DNA of 64,000 nt from Bradyrhizobium amphicarpaeae (GCF_002266435.3 NZ_CP029426.2:4928001-4992000), one strand, 5' to 3'. Shown: positions 45,063 to 56,862, numbered from the stretch's first letter. Notes: a model not told the origin generated them from the letters alone. Program-made: numbers and translations.

Positions 45063-46283
45063 ATGACCGAATTGAATGCAGACACCAAACATCGGGTCCA
45101 CGCGCGACCGCACATGCGGCCAGGTTCAAATTGGCGATACGCGGTGGCGGGACTAACCGCTTCCCTGGTCGGACTGGGCCTCGCCCGCTTTTCCTACACG
45201 CCGCTGATCCCGGCCCTGATCGGCGCAAAATGGTTCAGCGCGTCGGATGTCGTCTATCTCGGTGCTGCGAACCTCGCCGGTTATCTCGCCGGCGCGCTGG
45301 CCGCACGGAGGGTCGCCGGCCGCATCGGCGCGGTTCGCGCGTTGCGGGCGATGATGCTGCTGGCCACCCTCTCCTTCTTCGCCAGCTCATCGCCGGTGTC
45401 GTTCACCTGGTTCTTCGCCTGGCGCTTCCTCTCCGGCCTCACCGGCGGAATCATCATGGTGCTGGCGGCCTCCGTGATTCTGCCGCACACCTCGGCCACA
45501 AGGCGCGGCATTGTCGGCGGCGTGATCTTTGCGGGTGTCGGCCTCGGCGTCGCCGCATCGGGCACGCTGGTGCCGCTGCTGCTGCAACAGGGATTGCGGC
45601 AGAGCTGGTATGGGCTCGGCGTGCTCTCCGCCGTGCTCACGGTCGCAAGCTGGTGGAACTGGCCCGCCGAAGCGAAGGGCGACACGGCGCCGTCCCAGAC
45701 CAAGCACCATCAAGCCTCGGCCGTCACCCGTGCGCTGCTGATCCAGTACGGCCTCAACGCGATGGCATTGGTGCCGCACATGGTCTTCGTCGTCGATTTC
45801 GTGGCCCGCGGCCTCGGCCAGGGCATTGCCGCGGGATCACGCTATTGGGTGCTGTATGGCCTCGGCGCCGTCGTCGGCCCGCTCATCACCGGCCATCTCG
45901 GTGACCGCGCGGGGTTCGGTCCGGCGTTGCGCGCGGCTTTTCTGATCGAGGCGGCCGCGGTGCTGCTGCCGACGGTCAGCACCGCTCCTGTCTCGCTGAT
46001 CGCATCGAGCATCGTGGTCGGCGGCTTCACGCCCGGCATCGTGCCGCTGGTGCTCGGACGCATCCATGAACTCGTTCCGCACTCCGCCGAGCAGCAGCGC
46101 GCAACCTGGAGCCATGCCACCACCAGCTTTGCACTGTTCCAGGCCGCGGCCGCTTACGGCTTCTCCTGGATCTACGCGCAGACCGGCGGTGATTATCCGG
46201 TGCTGTTCTCACTCGGCGGGGGTGCGGCGGTGCTGGCGCTCGCGATCGACCTTGCACTGGCACTTACCACACGCAAGGCATAA
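45063..46283 (+). CDS. YbfB/YjiJ family MFS transporter
   Basis: A 406-residue inner-membrane transporter with 12 hydrophobic helices starting near residue 25. The family signature is LVGLGLARFSYTPLIPAL in helix 1, YLGAANLAGYLAGALAARR in helix 2, and AWRFLSGLTGGIIMVLAA in helix 4. Substrates of YbfB/YjiJ proteins are largely unknown. The start at 45063 has a strong GGAGGT and overlaps no other gene. It is downstream of the atypical SDR and probably under control of the divergent LysR. Confidence 0.9.
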   Translation: MTELNADTKHRVHARPHMRPGSNWRYAVAGLTASLVGLGLARFSYTPLIPALIGAKWFSASDVVYLGAANLAGYLAGALAARRVAGRIGAVRALRAMMLLATLSFFASSSPVSFTWFFAWRFLSGLTGGIIMVLAASVILPHTSATRRGIVGGVIFAGVGLGVAASGTLVPLLLQQGLRQSWYGLGVLSAVLTVASWWNWPAEAKGDTAPSQTKHHQASAVTRALLIQYGLNAMALVPHMVFVVDFVARGLGQGIAAGSRYWVLYGLGAVVGPLITGHLGDRAGFGPALRAAFLIEAAAVLLPTVSTAPVSLIASSIVVGGFTPGIVPLVLGRIHELVPHSAEQQRATWSHATTSFALFQAAAAYGFSWIYAQTGGDYPVLFSLGGGAAVLALAIDLALALTTRKA

Positions 46284-46301
46284 GCACGGGCGGCGATGCG
46301 A

Positions 46302-47762
46302 TCAGGAATATCGCATCACGCCGTCGTCGATCCGGCCGAACCGCAAGGACACGATGTCGAGCGCGTAGTTCTGGTACAGCCGCCACGGCTGCTTCGAGCC
46401 CTGCTTCGGCATCTTGGCCACCGAGCGCTGCACATAGCCCGAGGTGAAGTCCAGCGACGGCTGCGCCGTGATATCAGGGTCGTCATTATGCGGCATGCAC
46501 TGGCGGAAATTGTGTCGGTCCATGTAGTTGATGAGCCTGCAGACATATTCGCAGGTGAGGTCGCATTTCAGCGTCCAGGATGCATTGGTGTAGCCAAACG
46601 CCGAGGCCATGTTAGGCACGTCGGCATACATCATCCCCTTGTAGGTCAGCGTGTTGGCGAAATCGACGGCACGGCCGTCGACGCTGACGTCGAGACCGCC
46701 GACGACCTGGAGCACCAGCCCGGTCGCGGTCACGATGATGTCGGCGGCGAGTTCGCGGCCGTCTCTGAGACGGATGCCGTCGCGGGTAAACGTGTCGATC
46801 TCATTGGTGACGACGGAGGCGCGCTGCTCGCGGATCGCCTTGAACAGATCGCCGTCAGGCACCAGGCACAGCCGCTGGTCCCACGGATTGTAGCGCGGCG
46901 TGAAATGGGTGGCGACGTCGTAGTCCGGGCCAAGCGCCATCTGCACGCCCTTGAGGACCAGCTCCTTGACCTTCGCAGGACGGCGCCGGCTGAGCTGGAA
47001 GAAGAACATCCCCCACATCACGTTGCGCCAGCGGATGACATGATAGGCCAGCCGCGTCGGCAGATTACGGCGGATCTTGTTGGCGACGGGATCCTGCGCC
47101 GGGCGCGACACCACATAGGTCGGCGAGCGCTGCAGCATGGTAACCTGTGCCGCCTTCTTGGCGAGCTCCGGCACCAGCGTCACCGCGGTCGCGCCCGAGC
47201 CGATCACCACGACGCGCTTGCCCGAATAGTCGATGTCCTCGGTCCATTTCTGCGGATGGACGATGCGGCCGGCGAAATCAGCGGAGCCCTTGAACTCCGG
47301 CGTGTAGCCCGCCTCGTATTTGTAATAGCCCGAGCACATGAACAGGAAATTGCAGGTGAAGCGCACCAGCTCGGTCGCGCCCTCGCCCGTGATGCGCTCC
47401 GCCTCGATGGTCCAGCGTGCGTCCGGCGTCGACCACGACGCGCGCTTGACGCGATGGCGGAAGCGGATGTGCTTCTCGATGCCGTTCTCGGCCGCGGTCT
47501 CGCGCACATAGTTCAGGATTTGCGGCCCGTCGGCGATCGCCTTCGGGTCGGTCCACGGCTTGAAGGAATAGCCGAGCGTGAACATGTCGCTGTCGGAGCG
47601 GATGCCGGGATAGCGAAACAGGTCCCAGGTGCCGCCGATGCAGTCGCGACCCTCGAGAATGACGTAACTCTTGCCCGGGCACTTCTTCTGCAAATGATAG
47701 CCGGCGCCGATACCTGATAGCCCGGCACCGACGATGAGGACGTCGAAATGTTCTTGTTGCAT
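46302..47762 (-). CDS. Flavin-containing Baeyer-Villiger-type monooxygenase (EthA-like)
   Basis: A 486-residue FAD- and NADPH-dependent enzyme. GAGLSG (12-17) binds FAD, GSGATAVTLVPELAKK (188-203) binds NADPH, and the Baeyer-Villiger fingerprint FAGRIVHPQKWTED (163-176; Phe, Gly, His169, Trp173) separates them. The closest match is the EthA/ monooxygenase group that oxidises ketones, with loose substrate range. It stands alone, convergent with the MFS gene (18 bp apart). The ATG at 47762 follows GGAGGAAG. Confidence 0.9.
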   Translation of the reverse strand: MQQEHFDVLIVGAGLSGIGAGYHLQKKCPGKSYVILEGRDCIGGTWDLFRYPGIRSDSDMFTLGYSFKPWTDPKAIADGPQILNYVRETAAENGIEKHIRFRHRVKRASWSTPDARWTIEAERITGEGATELVRFTCNFLFMCSGYYKYEAGYTPEFKGSADFAGRIVHPQKWTEDIDYSGKRVVVIGSGATAVTLVPELAKKAAQVTMLQRSPTYVVSRPAQDPVANKIRRNLPTRLAYHVIRWRNVMWGMFFFQLSRRRPAKVKELVLKGVQMALGPDYDVATHFTPRYNPWDQRLCLVPDGDLFKAIREQRASVVTNEIDTFTRDGIRLRDGRELAADIIVTATGLVLQVVGGLDVSVDGRAVDFANTLTYKGMMYADVPNMASAFGYTNASWTLKCDLTCEYVCRLINYMDRHNFRQCMPHNDDPDITAQPSLDFTSGYVQRSVAKMPKQGSKQPWRLYQNYALDIVSLRFGRIDDGVMRYS

Positions 47763-47868
47763 GGCTTCCTCCGCCAGGAGGATTGTCCGCCCGTCACTGC
47801 TGGCCGTCAATCGGCAATCAGCCACGCAGCAACCGGAAAGCGAGTTGAATTCCGTGCGCCGAAACGAT

Positions 47869-47894
47869 GAAGCCCCGGATCGCTCCGGGGCTTC
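47869..47894 (-). terminator. Terminator hairpin downstream of ahcY
   Basis: A perfect 11-bp stem (GAAGCCCCGGA with TCCGGGGCTTC) and a 4-base loop lie 28 bp after the ahcY stop. It has only a weak T-rich tail. Confidence 0.75.
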
Positions 47895-47921
47895 GCGTCG
47901 ATGGCTGATCTGACCAGGGGA

Positions 47922-49343
<1,422 letters not shown>

Positions 49344-49368
49344 GGCAGGTTCCTGTTTGTTTGGCTCG

Positions 49369-49458
49369 TCATTCCGGCGAGCTCGTGAAGCGAGCGAACC
49401 CGGAATCCGAAAGCTTCGAGATTCCGGGTTCGCCGCTGTTGCGGCGCCCCGGAATGAC
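49369..49458. repeat. Palindromic repeat, family C (GTCATTCC type)
   Basis: The outer ends GTCATTCCGG and CCGGAATGAC and the inner arms CGAACCCGGAATC and GATTCCGGGTTCG form a long imperfect hairpin between ahcY and metK. A shorter relative (ATTCCCCGCCTTCGCGGGGAAT) lies at about 54176-54200. Confidence 0.83.
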
Positions 49459-49467
49459 TCAAGTGAC

Positions 49468-50664
<1,197 letters not shown>

Positions 50665-50726
50665 CAGTAACCCCTTGTTCCGCCACTAAGCCGGCGGGCG
50701 TTTGCGATATTTACTTGTGAATGAAG

Positions 50727-52082
50727 TCAATCACGCCGGCGCGAGATGACGTAGGATTCGTCGAGAAACCAGAGCCCATTGTACTTCCGCAGCACATCCC
50801 TGGCGGCATCCAGAGTGCGGCCGTTTTGAGTCATTTCTGTCAACCGGTCGTCCTCAATCTGAGCGACATACACCGCCGCATTCCACGCTGCAAAGGCCGT
50901 CGAGGTTCCGATGGTCCCGGTTACCTCGTTGGGCAACGCTTCCATATCATACCTGAAGATCGAGCGGTTATCCGCATATGCATTAAAATTTAAGTCGCGG
51001 CCCAACGATCCGAGTTCATACTTAACGGCGCGCAATAGCTCATGACGGCTCACGGCGAAAGGATTTTCTCCTGGCCAGATCGCCTGGATCATTTCCATGC
51101 CCGGATCCTGGCCATGGGAGTGGATTCCGATCAGCCGCCCGCCCGGCCGAAGCGCCTTTGCCAGAGGTGCGATGATCCGCTTCGCCCGAAAGTTGACCGA
51201 GGACAGGGCGCGGTAAGGCTGGGACGCGATGACGAGGTCGAAATTGGCCTCGGTCTGGCCCGGCCGCGGAATGGTCGAGTCGAGCAGGAACCGGTGATCC
51301 TCGCGGTAGAGCACCAGAACCACAGGCCGCTCGTAGAGCGGCATGGCCGTGCGTGGGCTGATCGCGGCACGCCAGTTCTGCTCCAGGAACGGCCGGAGCT
51401 CGGCGATCTGCTGCTCGAACTCGCCTGACGAGGCGCCCCGCAGCGGCACCTCGTGCCAGACGGTCGCAGCCGCCGCCGCAGGCGATGCCGGCGTCAGCCA
51501 GGGCGCTTCCGAGTAGAACATGTTGGTGAAGACGAACACCGACGCCGGATGCTCGAAAATGCGGTCCGGCACCTTTTCCAGCGTCAGGCGCAGATCCTCC
51601 AGGCTGAGCTCCTTGCCGGCAACGTAGAATGGCATATGGGGGTAGCGCTGGTGCGTGGCGCGCAGCACCCGCGCCAGCACCGTGCCGTCGCCGACGCCGG
51701 CGTCGAACAGGCGCAGCGCCGGTGGGCGCGGATGGATGGAGGCGAGCTCCAGCGCGACCCTGTCGGCGACCACCCGCTTTTCGCTGCAGGTGTGGACGAA
51801 CAGCAGGTATTTCTGCCGGTTCTCGAAGAAGCGGAAATTGCCGCGCGGGTCGCGTTTTTCGGGCGGTACCTGAAGCCCCCGCGGCGGCGGCACACCACCG
51901 GCCATCGAGGCCGCCATATAGGCCTGGATCCGGTCCAGCGTGTCGATGGTGATGCGCTTGCCCTCGCGCAGGCGATGCACAAGCTTCCCATCGTTCACCG
52001 CGCGCCGGCCGAACGTCGATTCCGCCATGTCCGCCTTGCGGCAGAACTCCGTGATCTGGCTGAGGATTTCGTCGTTTTTCAT
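50727..52082 (-). CDS. HTH plus SAM-methyltransferase-like fusion protein upstream of metK
   Basis: A 451-residue protein without a name I can give. Residues 1-57 look like a lambda-repressor-type helix-turn-helix (AESTFGRRAVNDGKLVHRLREGK). Residues 90-430 look like a SAM-dependent methyltransferase: motif I FDAGVGDGTVLARVL (126-140), an acidic motif II region near KELSLED, and a later ALRPGGRLIGIHSHG typical of post-motif III. The usual DPPY-type catalytic motif is not seen. Context next to metK suggests it may sense SAM or regulate SAM use, an inference. Codon use matches neighbours. Confidence 0.7.
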   Translation of the reverse strand: MKNDEILSQITEFCRKADMAESTFGRRAVNDGKLVHRLREGKRITIDTLDRIQAYMAASMAGGVPPPRGLQVPPEKRDPRGNFRFFENRQKYLLFVHTCSEKRVVADRVALELASIHPRPPALRLFDAGVGDGTVLARVLRATHQRYPHMPFYVAGKELSLEDLRLTLEKVPDRIFEHPASVFVFTNMFYSEAPWLTPASPAAAAATVWHEVPLRGASSGEFEQQIAELRPFLEQNWRAAISPRTAMPLYERPVVLVLYREDHRFLLDSTIPRPGQTEANFDLVIASQPYRALSSVNFRAKRIIAPLAKALRPGGRLIGIHSHGQDPGMEMIQAIWPGENPFAVSRHELLRAVKYELGSLGRDLNFNAYADNRSIFRYDMEALPNEVTGTIGTSTAFAAWNAAVYVAQIEDDRLTEMTQNGRTLDAARDVLRKYNGLWFLDESYVISRRRD

Positions 52083-52253
52083 GAGTGGGACGCGGTGGGC
52101 AGAAAAGTTGGGCTCCGCCTCCTAGCAAATTCTGCCCACTAAAGGAATAGCAGCTGTCCGACTTTTCCTCGTCTGCTCACGCCAGCGCGGCCCGTGAACC
52201 CCCGCAGCAAGCCGAGCAACAAACAAGCGCCTTCCTTTGATGGGGACTTTCGC

Positions 52254-53975
52254 ATGCGCCGCCTGCTCGTCGCGCTCAGCCTGCTCGCCGCAACCCTATG
52301 GTCCGCGCCCGCGGCGGCGCAGGCGCGCAATCAGCTCGGGCCGCTTTGCACCACCGACACCACGCCGGCGGACCAGATGATCGACGCCTGCAACAAGATC
52401 ATCGCGTTGAAGGTGTTTCGGGGCGAGCAGCTTGCGACGATCCATTTCTGGCGCGCAGTCGGCTGGAACAAGAAGGGCGACTATTCGAAGGTCATCACCG
52501 ACGCCACCGAAGCGATCCGGCTGCAGCCGAGCCAGGCGGCCTACAACCTCAGGGGATCGGCTTATTACGACAAGGGCGACTACGACATCGCGATCGCGGA
52601 CTTCGACGACGCGCTGAAGCTCGGCCCGCCGAGCGGCACCATCTTCCACAATCGCGGCAATGCCTGGCGCGGCAAGCACGACTATGCCAAGGCCATTGCC
52701 GACTACGACATGGCGATCAAGGCCGATCCGAAAGCGGCGTTCTCGTTCCAGAACCGCGGCATCTCGAAACAGGCACTCGGCGATCTCGACGGTGCGCTCG
52801 CCGACATCAACCAGGCGATCCGGCTCGATCCCTCGCTGCCGCAGCCGCTGATCAACCGCACCGCGATCTGGCGCGCCAAGGGCGATCTCGACCGCGCCAT
52901 CGCCGACGGCAGCGAGGCGATCCGGCTCGCCAGGGAGAAGCCGCCGGCCAACATCATGACGCCGCCGAACAGCGTGCTGATCTCCGGCTATACTCATCGC
53001 GCGCTGGCCTTTGAAGCGAAGGGCGATTACGCAAGCGCGCGCGAAGACTACAAGGCGACGCTTGCGATCGTGGCTTCGGATGCCGGCAGCAAGGCCAACC
53101 AGGCGACAGCAAAGGTTCGGCTGTCGCTGGTGACGGAGACGAGCGCGCCGATCCCGCGCGATGCGCCTTCGCCGGCGACGCAGCCGACCGCGACTCCCGC
53201 TCCGCAGCAGAAGCCGGGCGCAGCGCAGCTTCCCTCACCTGCGCCAGCCGCTCGCGGCGTACGCATGGCGCTGATCATCGGCAACGGCGCCTATGCGCAC
53301 GTCAAGGCGCTGGCCAATCCGGCCAACGACGCACGCGCCGTCGCGAAGAGCCTGCGCGATATCGGCTTCACCGTGTCGGAAGGCATCGATCTCGACCGCT
53401 CTGCGATGCAGAAGATAACACGCGACTTCCTGCGCGAGGCCGCGCGGGCGCAAGTCGCGGTGGTCTATTATGCCGGCCACGGCGTTCAGGTTGACGGCCG
53501 CAACTATCTCATTCCCATCGACGTCGAGCTCAAGCCGGGCACGGCCATGACCGAGGCGATGATCGACATGGACACGATCATGGCCGGCCTCGACGACCAG
53601 GTTCGCACCAACATTCTGATATTCGATGCCTGCCGCAACAATCCCATGGCGCAGCAGGTCGCCAGTGCCGGCGCCAACCGCGCCATCGAGGGCGTCTCCG
53701 GACTTGCTGCGCCGGCAAGTCTCGGTAGCGGCGTAACGTTAGGAGCAGGCACGCTGATCGCGTTCGCAACAGCGCCGGGCCAGGTCGCGCTCGATGGCGA
53801 GGGCGCCAATTCGCCGTTCTCCGCCGCACTGTCCCGCCACGTCGGGACGCCGGGGCTGGAGGTACAGCAGATGTTGACGCGGGTACGGGCCGAAGTGGTG
53901 TCGAGCACGAAAAACAAGCAGGTGCCGTGGTCGAACTCCTCGCTGCTGGGCGAGGTTTATCTGGCGGAGAAGTGA
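52254..53975 (+). CDS. Secreted TPR-caspase (orthocaspase-type) protein
   Basis: A 573-residue protein. A signal peptide ends around residue 22 (SAPAAAQA). Residues about 60-275 hold five TPR-like repeats (for example RGSAYYDKGDYDIAIADFDDA and RGNAWRGKHDYAKAIADYDMA). A proline/alanine-rich linker (about 298-334) leads to a caspase-like domain (about 336-565), which has the catalytic dyad His409 in YYAGHG and Cys460 in FDACRNNP. Bacterial members are cysteine proteases or scaffolds of unknown role. It would act in the periplasm. Start at the ATG 52254 after GGGGA. It is divergent from the HTH-methyltransferase gene with 171 bp between, and no obvious partner. Confidence 0.88.
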   Translation: MRRLLVALSLLAATLWSAPAAAQARNQLGPLCTTDTTPADQMIDACNKIIALKVFRGEQLATIHFWRAVGWNKKGDYSKVITDATEAIRLQPSQAAYNLRGSAYYDKGDYDIAIADFDDALKLGPPSGTIFHNRGNAWRGKHDYAKAIADYDMAIKADPKAAFSFQNRGISKQALGDLDGALADINQAIRLDPSLPQPLINRTAIWRAKGDLDRAIADGSEAIRLAREKPPANIMTPPNSVLISGYTHRALAFEAKGDYASAREDYKATLAIVASDAGSKANQATAKVRLSLVTETSAPIPRDAPSPATQPTATPAPQQKPGAAQLPSPAPAARGVRMALIIGNGAYAHVKALANPANDARAVAKSLRDIGFTVSEGIDLDRSAMQKITRDFLREAARAQVAVVYYAGHGVQVDGRNYLIPIDVELKPGTAMTEAMIDMDTIMAGLDDQVRTNILIFDACRNNPMAQQVASAGANRAIEGVSGLAAPASLGSGVTLGAGTLIAFATAPGQVALDGEGANSPFSAALSRHVGTPGLEVQQMLTRVRAEVVSSTKNKQVPWSNSSLLGEVYLAEK

Positions 53976-53992
53976 GGCTTGGGCGCGATGCC

Positions 53993-54062
53993 GTAGCCCG
54001 GATGAGCGAAGCGACATCCGGGTTCAAGCGGCCCCGCATATCGCTCCGCTCATGCGGGCTAC
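53993..54062. repeat. Inverted repeat, family B
   Basis: Arms 53993-54022 and 54033-54062 (GTAGCCCGGATGAGCGAAGCGA type) pair with few mismatches. Located after the caspase gene. The 54063-54254 remainder holds a short family C relative (54176-54200) and no gene. Confidence 0.85.
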
Positions 54063-54254
54063 GAAAGCGCCCCACGCTCGCTGTCGCCCTCGGCAAGTAC
54101 GCAATTGCCCACTAGGACCGGGCGCCCCAGTCTTCCAGAGACGCCGGCGATTCTCTGGGAAGCCGCGGCGTACTGGATTCCCCGCCTTCGCGGGGAATGA
54201 CAGTGATTGTGCGGAGAGGCCTCGCCTCGACCTACGCAACGCCCAGTGCTGGGC

Positions 54255-55373
54255 TCAGTTACCCCACACTTCCTTTGCGATCTCGACGGCAAGGCTCAGC
54301 TTCGCCCACTGCTCTTCCTCGGAAAGGACATTGCCTTCTTCCGTCGAGGCAAAACCGCATTGCGGCGACAGCGCGAGCTGCTCCAGCGGGGCGAACTTGG
54401 CGGCTTCTTCCAGACGGCGCTTGATGTCGTCCTTCTTCTCGAGCTCGCCGAACTTCGAGGTGATGACGCCGACCACGACGACCTTGTTGCCCTTGGGCAG
54501 GAAGCGCAGCGGCTCGAAGCCGCCGGCACGATCGCTGTCATATTCGAGGAAATAGCCGTCGTAATTGGTGCCGGCGAGCATGGTCTCCGCGACCGGCTCG
54601 TAGCCACCCGAGGAAATCCAGGTCGAGCGGAAATTGCCGCGGCAGACATGCGTCGTCACCACCATGTCGGCGGGCTTCTCGGCCAGCGCGTAGTTGATGA
54701 TGCGAGCATAGATCTGCTGGAGACCGTCCGGATTGTCGCCGCGCTCGCGCGCCTTCTGCAACTCGTCCTGCGAGCAGAGATAGGCCCATACGGTGTCGTC
54801 GAACTGGAGATAGCGACAGCCGGCGTCGTAGAAGGCCTTGACCGCTTTCCGATAGGTCTTGCCGAGGTCCTCGTAGAATGCGTCGAGATCGGGATAGACA
54901 TCCTTGGAGATCGCCTTGCGGCCGCCGCGGAAGTGCAGCACCGCGGGCGACGGGATCGTCATCTTGGCGGTGACGTGGGCCTGGTCGGCGACCTTCTTCA
55001 GGAAGCGGAAATGGTCCAGCATCGGGTGATCGGCCGGGAAGTCGAGCTTGCCGATCACCCGCACCGCATCGTGCCGGGTCTGCACGCCTGCGAACTGAAT
55101 GCCGGAATCGGGATGAAACAGCTCGCAGCCGGTGAGCTTGGCCAGGAAGTCGAAATGCCACCAGGAGCGGCGGAATTCGCCATCGGTCGCGAGCTTGAGG
55201 CCGAGCGAGGCCTGCTTGTGCACGACCTTCTCGATCTCCATGTCCTCGATCTTGCGCAGATCGTCGGCCGAGATCTCGCCCTTCTCGAGCCGGCTACGGG
55301 CTTCCTTGATCTTGGCCGGACGCAAGAGGCTGCCGACCTCGTCGGCGCGGAAGGGGGCTTTGGTTCGCTGCAT
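54255..55373 (-). CDS. Cobalamin-independent methionine synthase C-domain-like methyltransferase
   Basis: A 372-residue protein equivalent to the C-terminal catalytic barrel of MetE, of the YxjG/YxjH type. The zinc ligands expected in this family appear as His and Cys in THVCRGN and Cys in SPQCGFAS; FDDTVWAYL is a substrate-binding segment. It should transfer a methyl group to homocysteine or a similar thiol, probably from a donor other than long-chain folate. It lacks the N-terminal MetE half. Only 24 bp separate it from livF, so it is the last gene of the ABC-transporter operon. Confidence 0.88.
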   Translation of the reverse strand: MQRTKAPFRADEVGSLLRPAKIKEARSRLEKGEISADDLRKIEDMEIEKVVHKQASLGLKLATDGEFRRSWWHFDFLAKLTGCELFHPDSGIQFAGVQTRHDAVRVIGKLDFPADHPMLDHFRFLKKVADQAHVTAKMTIPSPAVLHFRGGRKAISKDVYPDLDAFYEDLGKTYRKAVKAFYDAGCRYLQFDDTVWAYLCSQDELQKARERGDNPDGLQQIYARIINYALAEKPADMVVTTHVCRGNFRSTWISSGGYEPVAETMLAGTNYDGYFLEYDSDRAGGFEPLRFLPKGNKVVVVGVITSKFGELEKKDDIKRRLEEAAKFAPLEQLALSPQCGFASTEEGNVLSEEEQWAKLSLAVEIAKEVWGN

Positions 55374-55397
55374 GTCTTACTCCCTGGACATTTTAGT

Positions 55398-56114
55398 TTA
55401 GTGAGCTGCGGCCCCGGCGACGCCGAGATGGCGCTCCAGGACCGAAGGGTCGGCTTTCAGCGCGGCGCTCGGAGCATCGTGGACGATCGTTCCGCGCTCC
55501 AATATCACAACGCGGTCGGCCAGCCCCAGAATCTTTTGGGCATTCTGTTCGACGATGATCGAGCAGATGCCGCCTGCCCGCGTGATGCTGCCGATCGCCT
55601 TCAAGAGCTCCTCGACGATGATGGGGGCAAGGCCTTCGGTCGGCTCGTCCAGCAGCAGCACCTTCGGGTTGAGGGTGAGCGCGCGGCCGATCGCCAGCAT
55701 CTGCTGCTCGCCGCCGGAGAGCTGGTTGCCGAAATTACTCCGCCGCTCCTTCAGCCGCGGGAACATCTCGTAGACCTTCTCGATCGTCCATGGACCGGGC
55801 TGCGCCACGGCGGTCATGTTCTCTTCCACGGTGAGCGAGCGAAAGATATTGCGCTCCTGCGGCACCCAGCCGATGCCGGCGCGCGCCCGCTGGTCGGGCC
55901 GGAGCGAAGTGACATCGGCGCCGGCGAGCGCCACGCTGCCGGAGAAGCGACGGGTGACGCCGACGATCGAATTGATCAGCGTGGTCTTGCCGGTGCCGTT
56001 GCGGCCGAGCAGCGCCAGCACCTGCCCCTCGGCGAGGCGCAAGGACATATTGGGCAGGACCACCGCCTCGCCATAACCGGCGCGCAACGCCTCGATCGCG
56101 AGCAGGTCAGACAT
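55398..56114 (-). CDS. livF: Branched-chain amino acid-type ABC transporter ATPase LivF
   Basis: A 238-residue cytosolic ATPase subunit. Walker A GRNGTGKTT, LivF-typical GIGWVPQERNIFRSLTVEEN, signature LSGGEQQMLAIGRAL, Walker B VLLLDEPTEGLAP, then IIVEQNAQ. It pairs with LivG to power a LivH-LivM channel. The substrate class (branched-chain or other amino acids, or aromatic/amide compounds) is not fixed by the sequence. Its start overlaps livG's end by 8 bp. Confidence 0.94.
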   Translation of the reverse strand: MSDLLAIEALRAGYGEAVVLPNMSLRLAEGQVLALLGRNGTGKTTLINSIVGVTRRFSGSVALAGADVTSLRPDQRARAGIGWVPQERNIFRSLTVEENMTAVAQPGPWTIEKVYEMFPRLKERRSNFGNQLSGGEQQMLAIGRALTLNPKVLLLDEPTEGLAPIIVEELLKAIGSITRAGGICSIIVEQNAQKILGLADRVVILERGTIVHDAPSAALKADPSVLERHLGVAGAAAH

Positions 56115-56862
56115 TGACCGCCTCCTCGCCGAGATAGACCGCCTTGACCTGCGGATCGCGCGCGACCTGCTCGGGCGGCCCCTCGGTGAGCAGCGCGCCG
56201 GAGACGAGCACGGAGATGCGGTCGGCGAAGGAGAACACGAGGTCCATGTCGTGCTCGATCAAGAGCACGGTGACGTCGCGCGGCAGGCTGCCGACGACCG
56301 CGAGGATATCGTGGCGCTCGCTCTCGGGCACGCCGGCGGCGGGCTCGTCGAGCAGCAGCACGCGCGGCTTGGCCGCGATCGCGACTGCGATCTCGAGCAG
56401 GCGCTGCTTGCCGTAGGGCAGCGTCACGGTCTGTTCGTTCATGACGTCGAGCAGATGGAAGCGCGCAAGCAGATCGGCGATCTCACCATTGACGTCGCTG
56501 CGCGTGCCCATCCGCCGCCACCAGTCGCCGCCATGGCCGAGGCGCTCGGATACGGCGAGGCCGATGGTCTCGAGCGGCGTCAGGTCAGGATAGAGCTGGT
56601 TGATCTGGAAGGTGCGCGACAGACCACGCAGCACGCGCTTGTGCACGGGCAGATCGGTGATGTCCTGTCCCTCCAGCAGGATGCGGCCGGAATTGGGCTT
56701 GAGCACACCGGTGAGCTGGTTGATCACCGTGGTCTTGCCGGCGCCGTTGGGACCGATCAGCGCGTGGCGGGCGCCCTGCTCGATCTTCAAGGAGAGATCG
56801 CGAGTGACGCGCAGCCCGCCAAACTGCTTTTCGAGATTTTGGGTTTCGAGCGCGATCGTCAT
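56107..56862 (-). CDS. livG: Branched-chain amino acid-type ABC transporter ATPase LivG
   Basis: A 251-residue ATPase. Walker A GPNGAGKTT, LivG-type GLSRTFQINQLYPDLTPLET, a diverged signature region (TLPYGKQRLLEIAVAIAA replacing LSGGQ, as usual in LivG), Walker B VLLLDEPAAGVPE and the C-terminal YLGEE. Overlaps livM by the ATGA junction at 56859-56862. It works with LivF. Confidence 0.94.
   Translation of the reverse strand: MTIALETQNLEKQFGGLRVTRDLSLKIEQGARHALIGPNGAGKTTVINQLTGVLKPNSGRILLEGQDITDLPVHKRVLRGLSRTFQINQLYPDLTPLETIGLAVSERLGHGGDWWRRMGTRSDVNGEIADLLARFHLLDVMNEQTVTLPYGKQRLLEIAVAIAAKPRVLLLDEPAAGVPESERHDILAVVGSLPRDVTVLLIEHDMDLVFSFADRISVLVSGALLTEGPPEQVARDPQVKAVYLGEEAVNV

Noticed and set aside
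52254..53975. Caspase-like protein as part of a defence or abortive-infection system
   Set aside because: It has a signal peptide, and no nuclease, STAND, gasdermin or toxin gene is next to it.
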